From the NCBI RefSeq assembly GCF_020782235.1, contig NZ_JAJGNO010000005.1, forward strand, positions 62,001 through 126,000: a stretch of 64,000 nucleotides of DNA, given 5' to 3'. The notes under the pieces are model-generated. The model was given only the letters and a program-made list of their open reading frames with translations, was not told the DNA's origin and did not search any database. Source of the stretch: Sphingobium naphthae. GTDB taxonomy: Bacteria; Pseudomonadota; Alphaproteobacteria; Sphingomonadales; Sphingomonadaceae. The translations under genes and the position numbers were made by a program. The first letter of the stretch is position 1, and each line of letters begins with the position of its first letter. Shown here piece by piece: positions 52,082-60,861 of the stretch.

Positions 52082-54009
52082 TCTCTCCACACCAATGGAA
52101 ACCGGTCGGCGTCGATTCCCTTGAACAGGCCGCGCTGGATGCTGTCCGGTCCGAAGGCAGTTCTCTCGTCGCTGCCGGCCCTGGTACTGGCAAGACCGAA
52201 TTGCTCGGTCAGCGGGCAGCCTATCTCCTTCAGACCGGTCTGTGCCGCTATCCGCGCCGTATTCTTGCCATCAGCTTCAAGCGGGACGCTGCGACGAACC
52301 TGCGGGACCGCGTGGCGGCCCGCAGTGGACCCGAAGCGGTGCGCCAGCTTGATTCGATGACTTTCGATGCCTTTGCAAAGCAGTTGCTCGATCGATTCTG
52401 GCGTGCCTTGCCGCCTCCCTGGACACTGGCTGGCGGTTACAGGATAGGCGCGACCTATCCAGTCCGGCAGGGCTTCAGCAGCTTCCAGCATGAAGTTGCC
52501 GATAATCTGACGGATCAGCTGACACCAGCAGGATGGTCCGCGGCGCAGCTATCCTTCTTACCGAAACCTCAAAGCATCCATGGCATGAATTTTGAGGAAT
52601 ATGGCTTTGGTATCCAGCGCCTGGTGCTGCATCCCCTGTCCGTGCCCGACGCGAAAGCCTTCATGCAGCTTGTCGCGCTGCGCCGGGGGCTTATCTCCAA
52701 CCCGCCAGCCTTGACCTTTCCGCAGATCGGCTGCCTTGCGACCGCCATAATCGCTGCCAATCCTGCTATTCGCGAGGGGCTTCGTGCGACCTATAGTCAT
52801 GTCTTTCTCGATGAATTTCAGGACACCACCTCGGTTCAATATGGCCTGGTGAAGGCGATCTTCGAGGATGCAGACAGCGTGCTCACCGCTGTGGGCGATG
52901 CAAAGCAGCGGATCATGGTATGGGCCGGCGCGCAGAAAAATGTCTTCGATGCGTTCGAGAAGGACTTCCTGAGGACGCCCCAAGCGCTCGGGCAGCTCAC
53001 GCTGACGCGAAACTATCGCAGCAATGAGAGGATCGTGCGTATCCTCAACAGCCTCAAGCGACGGATTGCGCCGACCGAGCCCGACTTCGTCGCCGTCAGG
53101 AAGGCGCCCGATCTGCCGGACAGTGACATATTCTCGCTGCTCGTCGCCGCAAACCAGCAGGCCGAGGCCAATGCGGTGGCCGCTCTTGTCGCCAAGGCCA
53201 TTGCGGAAAAGACGGATCCCAGGAGCATTGGCCTTCTGGTTCGCCAGCAGGCGCAGAACTGGCAGGATAGACTTCAGCAGGCATTTGACACGGCGCGCGT
53301 CCCTTTCCGAAACGAAGACCGCAATCTTGGCGGCGGGACGATCCAGGACCTCATGACCGAGATTTACTCGCGGGTCATCGTGGCCATCATTGCCTTTGCC
53401 ACGCGAAAATATGCTGGTCCGCTCTGGACGATCGCCTTGGGGCATTTTGCCGTGGCCCAGGGGATCGACATTGAAGATGACGAAAGCGCTGAGCGCGCAC
53501 TGGCGCTGAGGGTCGATGCATTTCATCAGGCCAATCGCCTCGACGAGAATGCCAAGCCCGACGAACTTCAGGTTCGGCACATGATCGCGAGCATCGAGAA
53601 GGAACTTGGTCTGGACCGGATGCGCGCCATGGCACCCCAATATGCCGTCGGTGACTTTTTCGAGAATATTAGAAAGGCAACGGCCGAATTTCTGGTAGAA
53701 TGTACCAACTCGACATCCTCCTGGAAGGAAGCGATCGACCGCTATCGCGGCGTCGGACAGGTGCCATTACTCACCATCACCAAGAGCAAGGGACTGGAAT
53801 ATGATCTGGTCGTCCTGCTGGGGCTTAATGACGAACAATGGTGGAGTTTCGATCGTGACGTGGAGGAAGGGCATTCGCTCTTCTTCGTAGCGGCCTCGCG
53901 TGCTCGCGAGCGCCTGGTTCTCACGCGCTGCGGCAGCGATCGAAAAAGCAAGATCGACGAAATCTTCTCCTTGCTGAATGAAGCCGGGATCATCGAGCAG
54001 CATGTCTGA
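52078..54009 (+). CDS. UvrD/Rep-type SF1 helicase (GajB-like)
   Basis: A 643-residue helicase starting in an ATGA overlap with the nuclease gene. Motifs in order: Walker A AAGPGTGKT (32-40), Ia ISFKRDAATNLRDRV, Walker B VFLDEFQDT (242-250), III AVGDAKQRIMVWAGA, IV LTRNYRSNERIV, V TITKSKGLEYDLVVLLG, VI FFVAASRARERLVLT. All key residues are present, so it is probably active. GajB in described Gabija is about 490 residues. In Gabija it is proposed to act with GajA in antiphage cutting; that role here is inferred. Confidence 0.88.
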   Translation: MISPHQWKPVGVDSLEQAALDAVRSEGSSLVAAGPGTGKTELLGQRAAYLLQTGLCRYPRRILAISFKRDAATNLRDRVAARSGPEAVRQLDSMTFDAFAKQLLDRFWRALPPPWTLAGGYRIGATYPVRQGFSSFQHEVADNLTDQLTPAGWSAAQLSFLPKPQSIHGMNFEEYGFGIQRLVLHPLSVPDAKAFMQLVALRRGLISNPPALTFPQIGCLATAIIAANPAIREGLRATYSHVFLDEFQDTTSVQYGLVKAIFEDADSVLTAVGDAKQRIMVWAGAQKNVFDAFEKDFLRTPQALGQLTLTRNYRSNERIVRILNSLKRRIAPTEPDFVAVRKAPDLPDSDIFSLLVAANQQAEANAVAALVAKAIAEKTDPRSIGLLVRQQAQNWQDRLQQAFDTARVPFRNEDRNLGGGTIQDLMTEIYSRVIVAIIAFATRKYAGPLWTIALGHFAVAQGIDIEDDESAERALALRVDAFHQANRLDENAKPDELQVRHMIASIEKELGLDRMRAMAPQYAVGDFFENIRKATAEFLVECTNSTSSWKEAIDRYRGVGQVPLLTITKSKGLEYDLVVLLGLNDEQWWSFDRDVEEGHSLFFVAASRARERLVLTRCGSDRKSKIDEIFSLLNEAGIIEQHV

Positions 54010-54195
54010 ACCAGCGCGACGCAAGATGGCATTGCCAGGTTCAAGAGGTCTTCGAGTGACCCATGCCGCTCAGTTAATCCACCTTTCCGCGTGTCCAAGT
54101 GGGCGCTGACAAAGACATCTATGGATTAGGGTCTCATCATCGAGCTGCCTTTAGCAACGTCGATCAGCGACGCATAAAAGCCTGCCTCTCCTCCA

Positions 54196-55644
54196 TCAGA
54201 AACGGAACGTCAGGTATCCAGCGCCGTAGAAGAGATCCCGGCCCGGCTTGAACTTCTCCGACACGTCGCCATAGATGGTGTAGAAGCCCAGCGTCATGAA
54301 CGGGTTGAGGGCATATTGGCCGGCCGCCGTCGCGCGCTTGCCAAAGAAGCGGCTGTCGCTTTCGTCGCCGCGCCGAAGCACCTGGCCCCCGAGTGAGTAG
54401 ACGCCATCCTTGGTGGAGGTGCGCCACAGGCCCGCCGCCGAGAAATCGAGCTTCAGCTTCGCGGTCGGCTGGATTGACAGCTGCGGCTGGATGATCGTCA
54501 GATTATGCGGGCCAAGGTCGCCATTATAGGTGAGCGGCTTGGGGAAGAGCGGCGCATAGGTGCCGATCTTGCCGTCATTGGGGTTCTTGTCGCCCGAGCC
54601 GACATCGACGCGCAAGGAAAGCTTGGGCTTCCATCCGCCCTGCCAGCCATAGGCGGCCGTGCCGGTGACATAATAGGCGCTGATGTCGAGATCGCCGAAC
54701 GAGCCCCATTGGCGGATGCCCTCGACATCGATGCTCCAGGCGTCGCGCTTGCCAGCATAGCGCAGCGACAGAGTGCGGCGCTGGTCGCGGGCGGCGGCTT
54801 CGCTGTCGAAGGCGAGGCTGGCGCGGTCGGACGAGACGAACAGCGCCTCGGCGCGACCGGTGCGGGCGCCGGCGCCGAAGCTGCGGCCGGCATGAAAGCC
54901 GGTCAGGTCATAATCATGGTTGGTTTCGTCATCGAAGGTGCCGAGCTTTTCCAGCACGGCATGACCGGTGAGGAAGCCGCCATCCCATGGTCCCTGCGTC
55001 GCCATGATGCGCAGCAGGTCGAGCGAGCGGCGGGTATTGGCGCCTTCGCGCATGTCGAACACGGTCTGGTTGCCGATGCCGATTTCCTGCCGGCCAAGGC
55101 GCGCGGTGATGCGGCCCTTTCCAACCGGGACATGCGCCTCGACAAAGGCCTGGTTGAAATCGAGCCGGCCTTCCTCGATCGGCGCGACGACGGAATCGAG
55201 GCCGGTACTGGTCGCATGTTCGAGATCGACGAAGGCGCGGAACAGCCCTTCGACCTGAAGATCGCCCCAGATGCGGGTGCGCTGCTGGAAATTGCCGTCA
55301 TCATCCTGCGGGCCACGGCCCCAGCGTTCGCCCAGCCGCAGTTCGGGGCGCAGGCGCAGTTCGCCGCCGAGCGTCGCGTAGGTATTGCCGACGATCGGCA
55401 GATATTTAAGGCGGGTCCACAGATTGGCGTCGCGCACGTCGCGGAAGCCCGAATAATCCTCGTCATGGTTGATCGGGCGGAAGGCCGGCTTGGGTGCCTT
55501 GGGCCGCTCGCTGGTCTGCGAGGCGGGCAGTTGTGCTTCGGCCGGCGCCGCCTCCTTCTGCGCGACTTCGACAGGAGCGGGCGGTGTGGGCGGGGCGGCT
55601 TGTGCCGCGGAGGCGGCCAGGACGGGTGCTAGAAGATCGAACAT
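54196..55644 (-). CDS. Outer-membrane porin, alginate-export-like
   Basis: A 482-residue barrel protein from ATG 55644 (GGAGAG upstream). Signal peptide of about 16 residues ending SAAQA, then a Pro/Ala-rich linker. The barrel has YATLGGELRLRPELRLGERWG, NFQQRTRIWGDLQVEGLFRAFVDLEHA and RITARLGRQEIGIGNQTVFDMREG, the alginate_exp fold. It ends YGAGYLTFRF with terminal Phe. It is 22 bases after benE in the same leftward operon, so it likely admits benzoate or related aromatics through the outer membrane. Confidence 0.85.
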   Translation of the reverse strand: MFDLLAPVLAASAAQAAPPTPPAPVEVAQKEAAPAEAQLPASQTSERPKAPKPAFRPINHDEDYSGFRDVRDANLWTRLKYLPIVGNTYATLGGELRLRPELRLGERWGRGPQDDDGNFQQRTRIWGDLQVEGLFRAFVDLEHATSTGLDSVVAPIEEGRLDFNQAFVEAHVPVGKGRITARLGRQEIGIGNQTVFDMREGANTRRSLDLLRIMATQGPWDGGFLTGHAVLEKLGTFDDETNHDYDLTGFHAGRSFGAGARTGRAEALFVSSDRASLAFDSEAAARDQRRTLSLRYAGKRDAWSIDVEGIRQWGSFGDLDISAYYVTGTAAYGWQGGWKPKLSLRVDVGSGDKNPNDGKIGTYAPLFPKPLTYNGDLGPHNLTIIQPQLSIQPTAKLKLDFSAAGLWRTSTKDGVYSLGGQVLRRGDESDSRFFGKRATAAGQYALNPFMTLGFYTIYGDVSEKFKPGRDLFYGAGYLTFRF

Positions 55645-55666
55645 GGATACTCTCCGGGATGTGCTT

Positions 55667-56851
55667 TTATGCGGTGGCCCGGTCGGGCCGTTTGGCGAGG
55701 AGGCTCTGGAGCAGGTGGACCGCGAGGCCAAAGATCAGGCCCCAGAAGGCTGAGCCGAGCCCGGCCAGCGTCATGCCCGATGCGCTGACAGCGAAAGTGA
55801 CAAGGGCGGCGTCGCGTCCCTGCTCGGCGCGCAGCGCGGTGCTGAGTGAATTGGCGACGACCGGGAACAGGGCAAGGCCCGCCAGCGCGGCGATCAGCGT
55901 CTTGGGCAGGGTGGCGAACAGGGCGAGCACGGTTGCGGCAAAGGCGCCGAAGACGAGATAGGTGACGCCGCCCGCGATGCCGGCCATGTAGCGGCGGGCG
56001 GGGTCGGGATGGGCGTCGGGACCAAGGCAGATGGCAGCGGTGAAGGCGGCGAGGTTGAGGCCATGGCAGCCGAAGGGCGCGAGCGCGATCGAGGCGATGG
56101 CGCTGGTCGAGACGATCGGCCGGGCGGCGGGCTGGTCGTAACCGGCGGCGCGCAGCACGGCGATGCCGGGCAGGAACTGACCGGTCAGCGCGACCACGGC
56201 CAGCGGCACCGCGATGCTGGCGGTGGCGGCCCAGTCGAAGCGCGGCGTCGTCCAGACCGGCATGGTGAGGTGCGGCGTGCCGATCGATCCGGACAGGCCG
56301 CCGCTGAGCGCGGTGATGGCGACGCCGGTCACCAGCACCGCGACCACGGCATAGCGCGGCGCCAGCACCCGGCCGGCAAAGAAGGCGGCGATCATCGCGA
56401 TCAGCATCACCGGCGCGGACGGCACGGCGTCAATCATATCGATAACGAAACGAAATAATATGCCGGCCAGCATCGCGGCGGTGATTGCAGCGGGCAGGCG
56501 CTGCATCAGCCGGTCGAAGGCGCCCGACAGGCCGACCAGCAGCACCGCGAGATTGGCGACGATATAGGCGCCGATCGCGGTCGCGAAATCAGTCTGCGGC
56601 AGCATCGTCACCAGCAACGCCGATCCCGGCGCCGACCAGGCGATGACGATCGGCACGCGCCAGCGCCAACTGAGCGCGATGCCGAGCAGGCCACTGCCGA
56701 TCGAGATCGCCCAGATCCAGGAGGCGACAAGGGCGGGTTCCAGGCCCTGCGCCGCCTGGAAGATTATCACCAGCGGACCGGCATAGGATATGGTGGTGGC
56801 GATGATCCCGGCGATGATCGCCGGGATCCAGCCCGTCTGGCTTGCAGTCAT
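55667..56851 (-). CDS. benE: Benzoate/proton symporter BenE
   Basis: A 394-residue inner-membrane carrier from ATG 56851 (MTASQTGWIPAIIAGIIATTISYAGPLVIIFQAAQ). About 12 hydrophobic segments. Family landmarks are SWIWAISIGSGL, VPIVIAWSAPGSALL and PFGCHGLNLAAFTAAICLGPDAHPD; the last is the BenE signature. It brings benzoate into the cell. It lies 10 bases after the MFS gene, in the transport operon opposite to catB. Confidence 0.93.
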   Translation of the reverse strand: MTASQTGWIPAIIAGIIATTISYAGPLVIIFQAAQGLEPALVASWIWAISIGSGLLGIALSWRWRVPIVIAWSAPGSALLVTMLPQTDFATAIGAYIVANLAVLLVGLSGAFDRLMQRLPAAITAAMLAGILFRFVIDMIDAVPSAPVMLIAMIAAFFAGRVLAPRYAVVAVLVTGVAITALSGGLSGSIGTPHLTMPVWTTPRFDWAATASIAVPLAVVALTGQFLPGIAVLRAAGYDQPAARPIVSTSAIASIALAPFGCHGLNLAAFTAAICLGPDAHPDPARRYMAGIAGGVTYLVFGAFAATVLALFATLPKTLIAALAGLALFPVVANSLSTALRAEQGRDAALVTFAVSASGMTLAGLGSAFWGLIFGLAVHLLQSLLAKRPDRATA

Positions 56852-56861
56852 GATGGTCCGA

Positions 56862-58190
56862 TCACGCCGCCAGGGCGTCGTTTTCTCGGGCAACCTGCTG
56901 GTGACGGCTCAGCATGAAGACCAGGGTGGCCAACACCGAAACGAGGCCCGGAATGGCGAAGGCGACGAAATTGAGCGTCATCGGCAGCTGCGCCGCGAGC
57001 AGTACGCCGCCCAGCATCGGTCCGACGATCGCGCCGACCCGGCCCATGCCCGATGCCCAGCCAAGCCCGGTCGAGCGGACCGACAGGTCGTAGAAGTCGG
57101 CAACGCTGGCATAGAGCAATATCTGCGTGCCGGTGGTGCCGGCGCCGGCGACGAAGATCAGCAGATAGAGGATCGGCATCGGCCCGTTGAGGCCGAGCAG
57201 GCTGATGCAGATCGCGCCGAGCAGGAAATAGGCGATGACCACCTGGGGCAGGCCGAACCGGTCGGCCAGACGTCCGCCGGCGATCGCGCCGAACATGCCA
57301 CCGAAATTGAGTGCCAGCAGGAAGGACAGGCTGGACCCCAGACTGTATCCGGCGCTGCGCATCAACTGCGGCAGCCAGGAGCCGAGCGCATAGACCATCA
57401 GCAGGCAGCAGAAGAAGCAGAGCCACATCGACAGCGTGCCGAGCGTGCGATTGTGCTGGAAAAGGGCGGCGATGCTGGTCTGGGCGGCAACGCCCTGCGG
57501 CTGGAGCAGCGGGCCGTCGAGGCGCTGGCCAGGCGACAGCCGCTGAAGGATGGCGCGGGCCTGTTCCTCGCGCCCCTGACGGACGAGGAAGCCGGCCGAT
57601 TCCGGCAGGCCGCGCAGAACGAGCGGCAGGAGGACGAGTGGCACGGCAGCGGCAAAGAACATCGCCTGCCAGCCGAACAGCGGCAGCAGCCAGATGCCCA
57701 GGCCCGCCGCCGCCATGCCACCCACGGCATAGCCGCTGAACATCAGCGCGACGAGCGTGCTGCGCATCCGCTTGGGCGCATATTCATTGGTCAGTGCGAC
57801 TGCATTGGGCATCAGCCCGCCACAGCCGAGGCCAGCGAGAAAGCGCAGAGCGCCGAACATGATCGGCGTGGTGGCGAAGCCGTTGACGAAGGTGGCGGCG
57901 CTGAACAGTGCGAAGCAGATGGTGATGCAGGTCTTGCGGCCGATCCGGTCACCCAGAGGACCGAAGAAGAGGGCGCCGGACATCATGCCGAACAAGGCCC
58001 AACTGGCAAGCGACCCGGCCTGCGGGGCGGTAAGTCCCCATTGGTCCATCAACTGTGGAAGGACGACGCCGTAAATGAAGACGTCATAGCCATCGACTAT
58101 AAGCAGGATGGCACAAGCAATGATGATCTTGAGATGTAGGTTTCCGAACCTGGCTTCGTCGATGTGACGATTTATATCGATACCCTGCAT
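56862..58190 (-). CDS. Aromatic acid:proton symporter, MFS (BenK/PcaK-like)
   Basis: A 442-residue 12-helix major-facilitator protein. DGYDVFIYGVVLPQLM near residue 35 contains the Asp of the aromatic acid/H+ symporter family, followed by FGMMSGALFFGPLGDRIGRK (the RxGRK loop) and RFLAGLGCGGLMPNAVALTNEYAP. Relatives carry benzoate or hydroxybenzoate. It heads the leftward operon; an ATAC-N7-GTAT site sits about 92 bases upstream, so induction with the catabolic genes is likely. Confidence 0.9.
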   Translation of the reverse strand: MQGIDINRHIDEARFGNLHLKIIIACAILLIVDGYDVFIYGVVLPQLMDQWGLTAPQAGSLASWALFGMMSGALFFGPLGDRIGRKTCITICFALFSAATFVNGFATTPIMFGALRFLAGLGCGGLMPNAVALTNEYAPKRMRSTLVALMFSGYAVGGMAAAGLGIWLLPLFGWQAMFFAAAVPLVLLPLVLRGLPESAGFLVRQGREEQARAILQRLSPGQRLDGPLLQPQGVAAQTSIAALFQHNRTLGTLSMWLCFFCCLLMVYALGSWLPQLMRSAGYSLGSSLSFLLALNFGGMFGAIAGGRLADRFGLPQVVIAYFLLGAICISLLGLNGPMPILYLLIFVAGAGTTGTQILLYASVADFYDLSVRSTGLGWASGMGRVGAIVGPMLGGVLLAAQLPMTLNFVAFAIPGLVSVLATLVFMLSRHQQVARENDALAA

Positions 58191-58281
58191 ATCGATTCCT
58201 CTCCCTTATTGATGGGTATGATTTCCCGGGAAAGTGAAGGACATGCAGGGCGGCGCCAAATACCAATTAAGTCCTGTTGAA

Positions 58282-58296
58282 ATACGCTACGGGTAT
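58282..58296. promoter_or_regulatory. ATAC-N7-GTAT site upstream of the transport operon
   Basis: ATAC-GCTACGG-GTAT matches the binding motif of CatM/BenM-type LysR regulators. It lies between the LysR gene stop (58328) and the MFS start (58190), about 92 bases upstream of the latter, where an activator site would be expected. A second copy is at 59260. Confidence 0.7.
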
Positions 58297-58327
58297 GGTG
58301 GTGGTTAAACGGTGCCAGGCGGGCGCC

Positions 58328-59254
58328 TCAAAGCTCCTCCAGGAGCGCGGCAGGCACCTCGTACCCCCATTCGGAATAGCGGCGAGCGATCACGGATGCC
58401 ATCAGCGCCAGTTCGGGCGACCGGTCGCCGGGGCGGTGGCTCATGATGATCGGCGAAGTCGCTGGTTCGACCAGCTCACGGAAGGCGACATCATGGCTGC
58501 GGGCGCGATGAACCGATTCGGGCACGATCGCGATGCCCTCCTGCGCTGCTACCAGACCGATCGCGATCTGCAGTTCACGGGCCTCATGCACCACGCGGGG
58601 TTCGATGGCGTGATCGCGAAACAGGGACAATACCTGGTCGGCGTAGCTGGGGCGCGGCGCGCGCGGATAGATGATTTGCGGTTCGTCGGCGAGCTCGCGG
58701 ATCGAGATCGGCCCTTCGCCATGGGCTAATGGATGGTCGATCGGAAAAGCGGCGATCATCTTCTCATTGCGCAGGATGATGCGGCGTACGGACGGATCCT
58801 CGAATCGAATACGGCCAAATCCCACATCAATGCGCCCGTCTTTCAGAGCGGCGATCTGCTCCAGTGTCGTGTTTTCCACCATCACCAGCTCGACATTCTC
58901 GGCGACCTTGCGGAACTCGCGGATCAGTTCGGGCAGGCGGGCATAGATGGTCGAGGCGACGAAGCCGATCACCAGCCGACGCTGTTGGCTTGTGGCGGCG
59001 GTTTTTACCATGGTTTCTACATCTTCCATGCGAGCCAGCAGCTGCAACGCCTGCTCGTAGAGGAGGCGTCCGACATCGGTCAGCCGCAACGGGCGACTGG
59101 ATCGGTCGAGAAGGGGCGCACCAACGTTCGCCTCCAATTGCTGGATGGCGCGGGACAAGGGCGGCTGGGCGATGTGTAGCCTGTCAGCGGCGCGGTTGAA
59201 ATTGCCTTCCTCCGCCACCGCCGCGAAATAGCGCAAAAGGCGCAGGTCTATCAC
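58328..59254 (-). CDS. catR: LysR-type regulator of benzoate/catechol genes (CatR/BenM-like)
   Basis: A 308-residue LysR protein. The HTH is FNRAADRLHIAQPPLSRAIQQLEANVG (split here; residues about 18-45), matching CatR/CatM text. The effector domain shows RLVIGFVASTIYARLPELIREFR and NEKMIAAFPIDHPLAH. It is divergent from catB. Relatives bind cis,cis-muconate or benzoate. ATAC-N7-GTAT sites sit before its own start and before the transport operon. CatR versus BenM cannot be settled by eye. Confidence 0.88.
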   Translation of the reverse strand: MIDLRLLRYFAAVAEEGNFNRAADRLHIAQPPLSRAIQQLEANVGAPLLDRSSRPLRLTDVGRLLYEQALQLLARMEDVETMVKTAATSQQRRLVIGFVASTIYARLPELIREFRKVAENVELVMVENTTLEQIAALKDGRIDVGFGRIRFEDPSVRRIILRNEKMIAAFPIDHPLAHGEGPISIRELADEPQIIYPRAPRPSYADQVLSLFRDHAIEPRVVHEARELQIAIGLVAAQEGIAIVPESVHRARSHDVAFRELVEPATSPIIMSHRPGDRSPELALMASVIARRYSEWGYEVPAALLEEL

Positions 59255-59259
59255 TAATT

Positions 59260-59274
59260 ATACCTCCAGAGTAT
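59260..59274. promoter_or_regulatory. ATAC-N7-GTAT site between the LysR gene and catB
   Basis: ATAC-CTCCAGA-GTAT lies six bases upstream of the regulator's start and 88 bases upstream of catB. This is the classical position for activation of catB and autorepression of the regulator. Confidence 0.75.
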
Positions 59275-59361
59275 CATCAATGAACCGCATTGATCTTTGA
59301 ATCAATCTTGGCTGCGGAGTAGCCATCCGGTGAAACGTAAGCAATTGGGAGAGTCGCCGCA

Positions 59362-60534
59362 ATGGCCGGATTGAGCCACGCCGATACCTTCATCGTGGAT
59401 GTGCCGACGATCCGCCCGCATGTGCTGGCGATGGCGACGATGCACGCCCAATCCATGGTGATTGTTCGCTTAATGGATGGTGATGGCGTTGAAGGCATAG
59501 GGGAGGGCACCACGATCGGTGGCCTCAGCTATGGCGAAGAAAGCCCCGAAAGCATCAAGTCGGCGATCGACACCTATATCGTCCCGGTCCTGGAAACCTG
59601 CGACCTGGCGCAGGTCGGCGCGACGATGGCCAAGATCGCCCGCTGCGTGCGCGGCAATCATTTCGCCAAATGCGCGGTCGAAACGGCGCTGCTCGACATG
59701 GCAGGCAAGCGACTGGGCATCCCCGTGTCCGAACTGATCGGTGGCGGCCGGGTGCGCGACAGCCTGCCCGTCGCCTGGACGTTGGCCAGCGGCGACACCG
59801 CGCGCGACATTGCCGAGGGCGAAGAGATGCTTGATCGTCGGCGCCACCGGATTTTCAAGCTCAAGATCGGAAAGCGCGACGTGCGCGACGACGTTGCCCA
59901 TGTCGGCGCCATCTGCAAGGCGCTGGGCGACCGGGCCAGTGTGCGCGTCGACGTCAACCAGAACTGGTCGGAGGCGCAGGCCAAGATCGGCATGGCCATG
60001 CTGCATGATGTCGGCTGCGACCTGGTCGAGCAGCCGATCGCCGGCGACGCGATAGACGCCATGGCGCGCCTGTCGAAGAACCAGCCAGTGCCGCTGATGG
60101 CGGACGAGGCATTGAATGGCCCGCGCAGCGCGCTGCGGATCGCCTCGGCTCATGCTGCTGGCGTCTTTGCGCTCAAGATTGCGCAGTCTGGCGGCCTGTT
60201 CGCCACCGCACAGGTGGCCGCCATTGGCGCTGCTGCCGGCATCGGTCTTTATGGCGGCACAATGCTGGAAGGTGGGGTCGGCACAGTCGCGTCGGCCCAT
60301 GTCTTCGCCACGCTGCCGGACCTTGCCTGGGGCACCGAATTGTTCGGTCCGTTGCTCCAGACCGAGGATATCTTGCGCGATCCGCTCGGCTATGCCGACT
60401 TCTCGCTCGCCATTCCGACCGGACCGGGCCTGGGCATCGCCTTCGACGAGGACAAGCTCGCCTTCTTCCAGCGCGATCGCCCGAAATCGGTTGTCGGTGC
60501 GCCGATCCTTAACGCCGCTACCGCAGGAGCCTGA
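59362..60534 (+). CDS. catB: Muconate cycloisomerase CatB
   Basis: Converts cis,cis-muconate to muconolactone. A 390-residue enolase-superfamily enzyme. The KxK pair is K166 and K168 (FKLKIG); metal ligands D197 (VDVNQNW), E223 (LVEQPI) and D248 (MADEAL); K272 (LKIAQSGG) acts as base; E303 lies in GGTMLEGGVG. The N-terminal capping domain has PTIRPHVLAMATMHAQSMVIVRL. Divergent from the LysR gene, first of the catBCA-ben operon; the next gene starts five bases after its stop. Confidence 0.94.
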   Translation: MAGLSHADTFIVDVPTIRPHVLAMATMHAQSMVIVRLMDGDGVEGIGEGTTIGGLSYGEESPESIKSAIDTYIVPVLETCDLAQVGATMAKIARCVRGNHFAKCAVETALLDMAGKRLGIPVSELIGGGRVRDSLPVAWTLASGDTARDIAEGEEMLDRRRHRIFKLKIGKRDVRDDVAHVGAICKALGDRASVRVDVNQNWSEAQAKIGMAMLHDVGCDLVEQPIAGDAIDAMARLSKNQPVPLMADEALNGPRSALRIASAHAAGVFALKIAQSGGLFATAQVAAIGAAAGIGLYGGTMLEGGVGTVASAHVFATLPDLAWGTELFGPLLQTEDILRDPLGYADFSLAIPTGPGLGIAFDEDKLAFFQRDRPKSVVGAPILNAATAGA

Positions 60535-60539
60535 ATTCC

Positions 60540-60830
60540 ATGCTGTTCATGGTCGAAATGGACGTCAACATCCCGCTGGATTTCGATGCAGCGGAAGCCG
60601 CCCGGATCAAGGCCGCGGAAAAGGCCTATTTCCAGACGCTGCAGGCCGCCGGCACCTGGCGCCATATCTGGCGCAAGGTCGGCCTCTATTCCAACGTCTC
60701 GATCTTCGATGTCGAGAGTAACGCCGCCCTGCATGACACGCTGATGGCGCTGCCGCTTTACCCCTTCATGACCATGAAGGTGACACCGCTCTGCCGCCAT
60801 CCCTCCTCGGTCCACGAGGATGACCGCTGA
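60540..60830 (+). CDS. catC: Muconolactone delta-isomerase CatC
   Basis: Isomerises muconolactone to beta-ketoadipate enol-lactone. A 96-residue protein, the usual size, starting MLFMVEMDVNIPLDFD, with GTWRHIWRKVGLYSNVSIFDVESNAALHD in pieces and LPLYPFMTMKVTPLCRHPSS, all CatC hallmarks. It is decameric in relatives. Immediately follows catB. Confidence 0.96.
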   Translation: MLFMVEMDVNIPLDFDAAEAARIKAAEKAYFQTLQAAGTWRHIWRKVGLYSNVSIFDVESNAALHDTLMALPLYPFMTMKVTPLCRHPSSVHEDDR

Positions 60831-60861
60831 TCACCAGCCCGCAAGCATAGGAGAGAAAAAT

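Noticed and set aside
56790-58139. 449-codon plus-strand frame opposite the MFS transporter
   Set aside because: Very rich in Glu, Gln, Ala and Arg, with no domain; it mirrors a real membrane protein.
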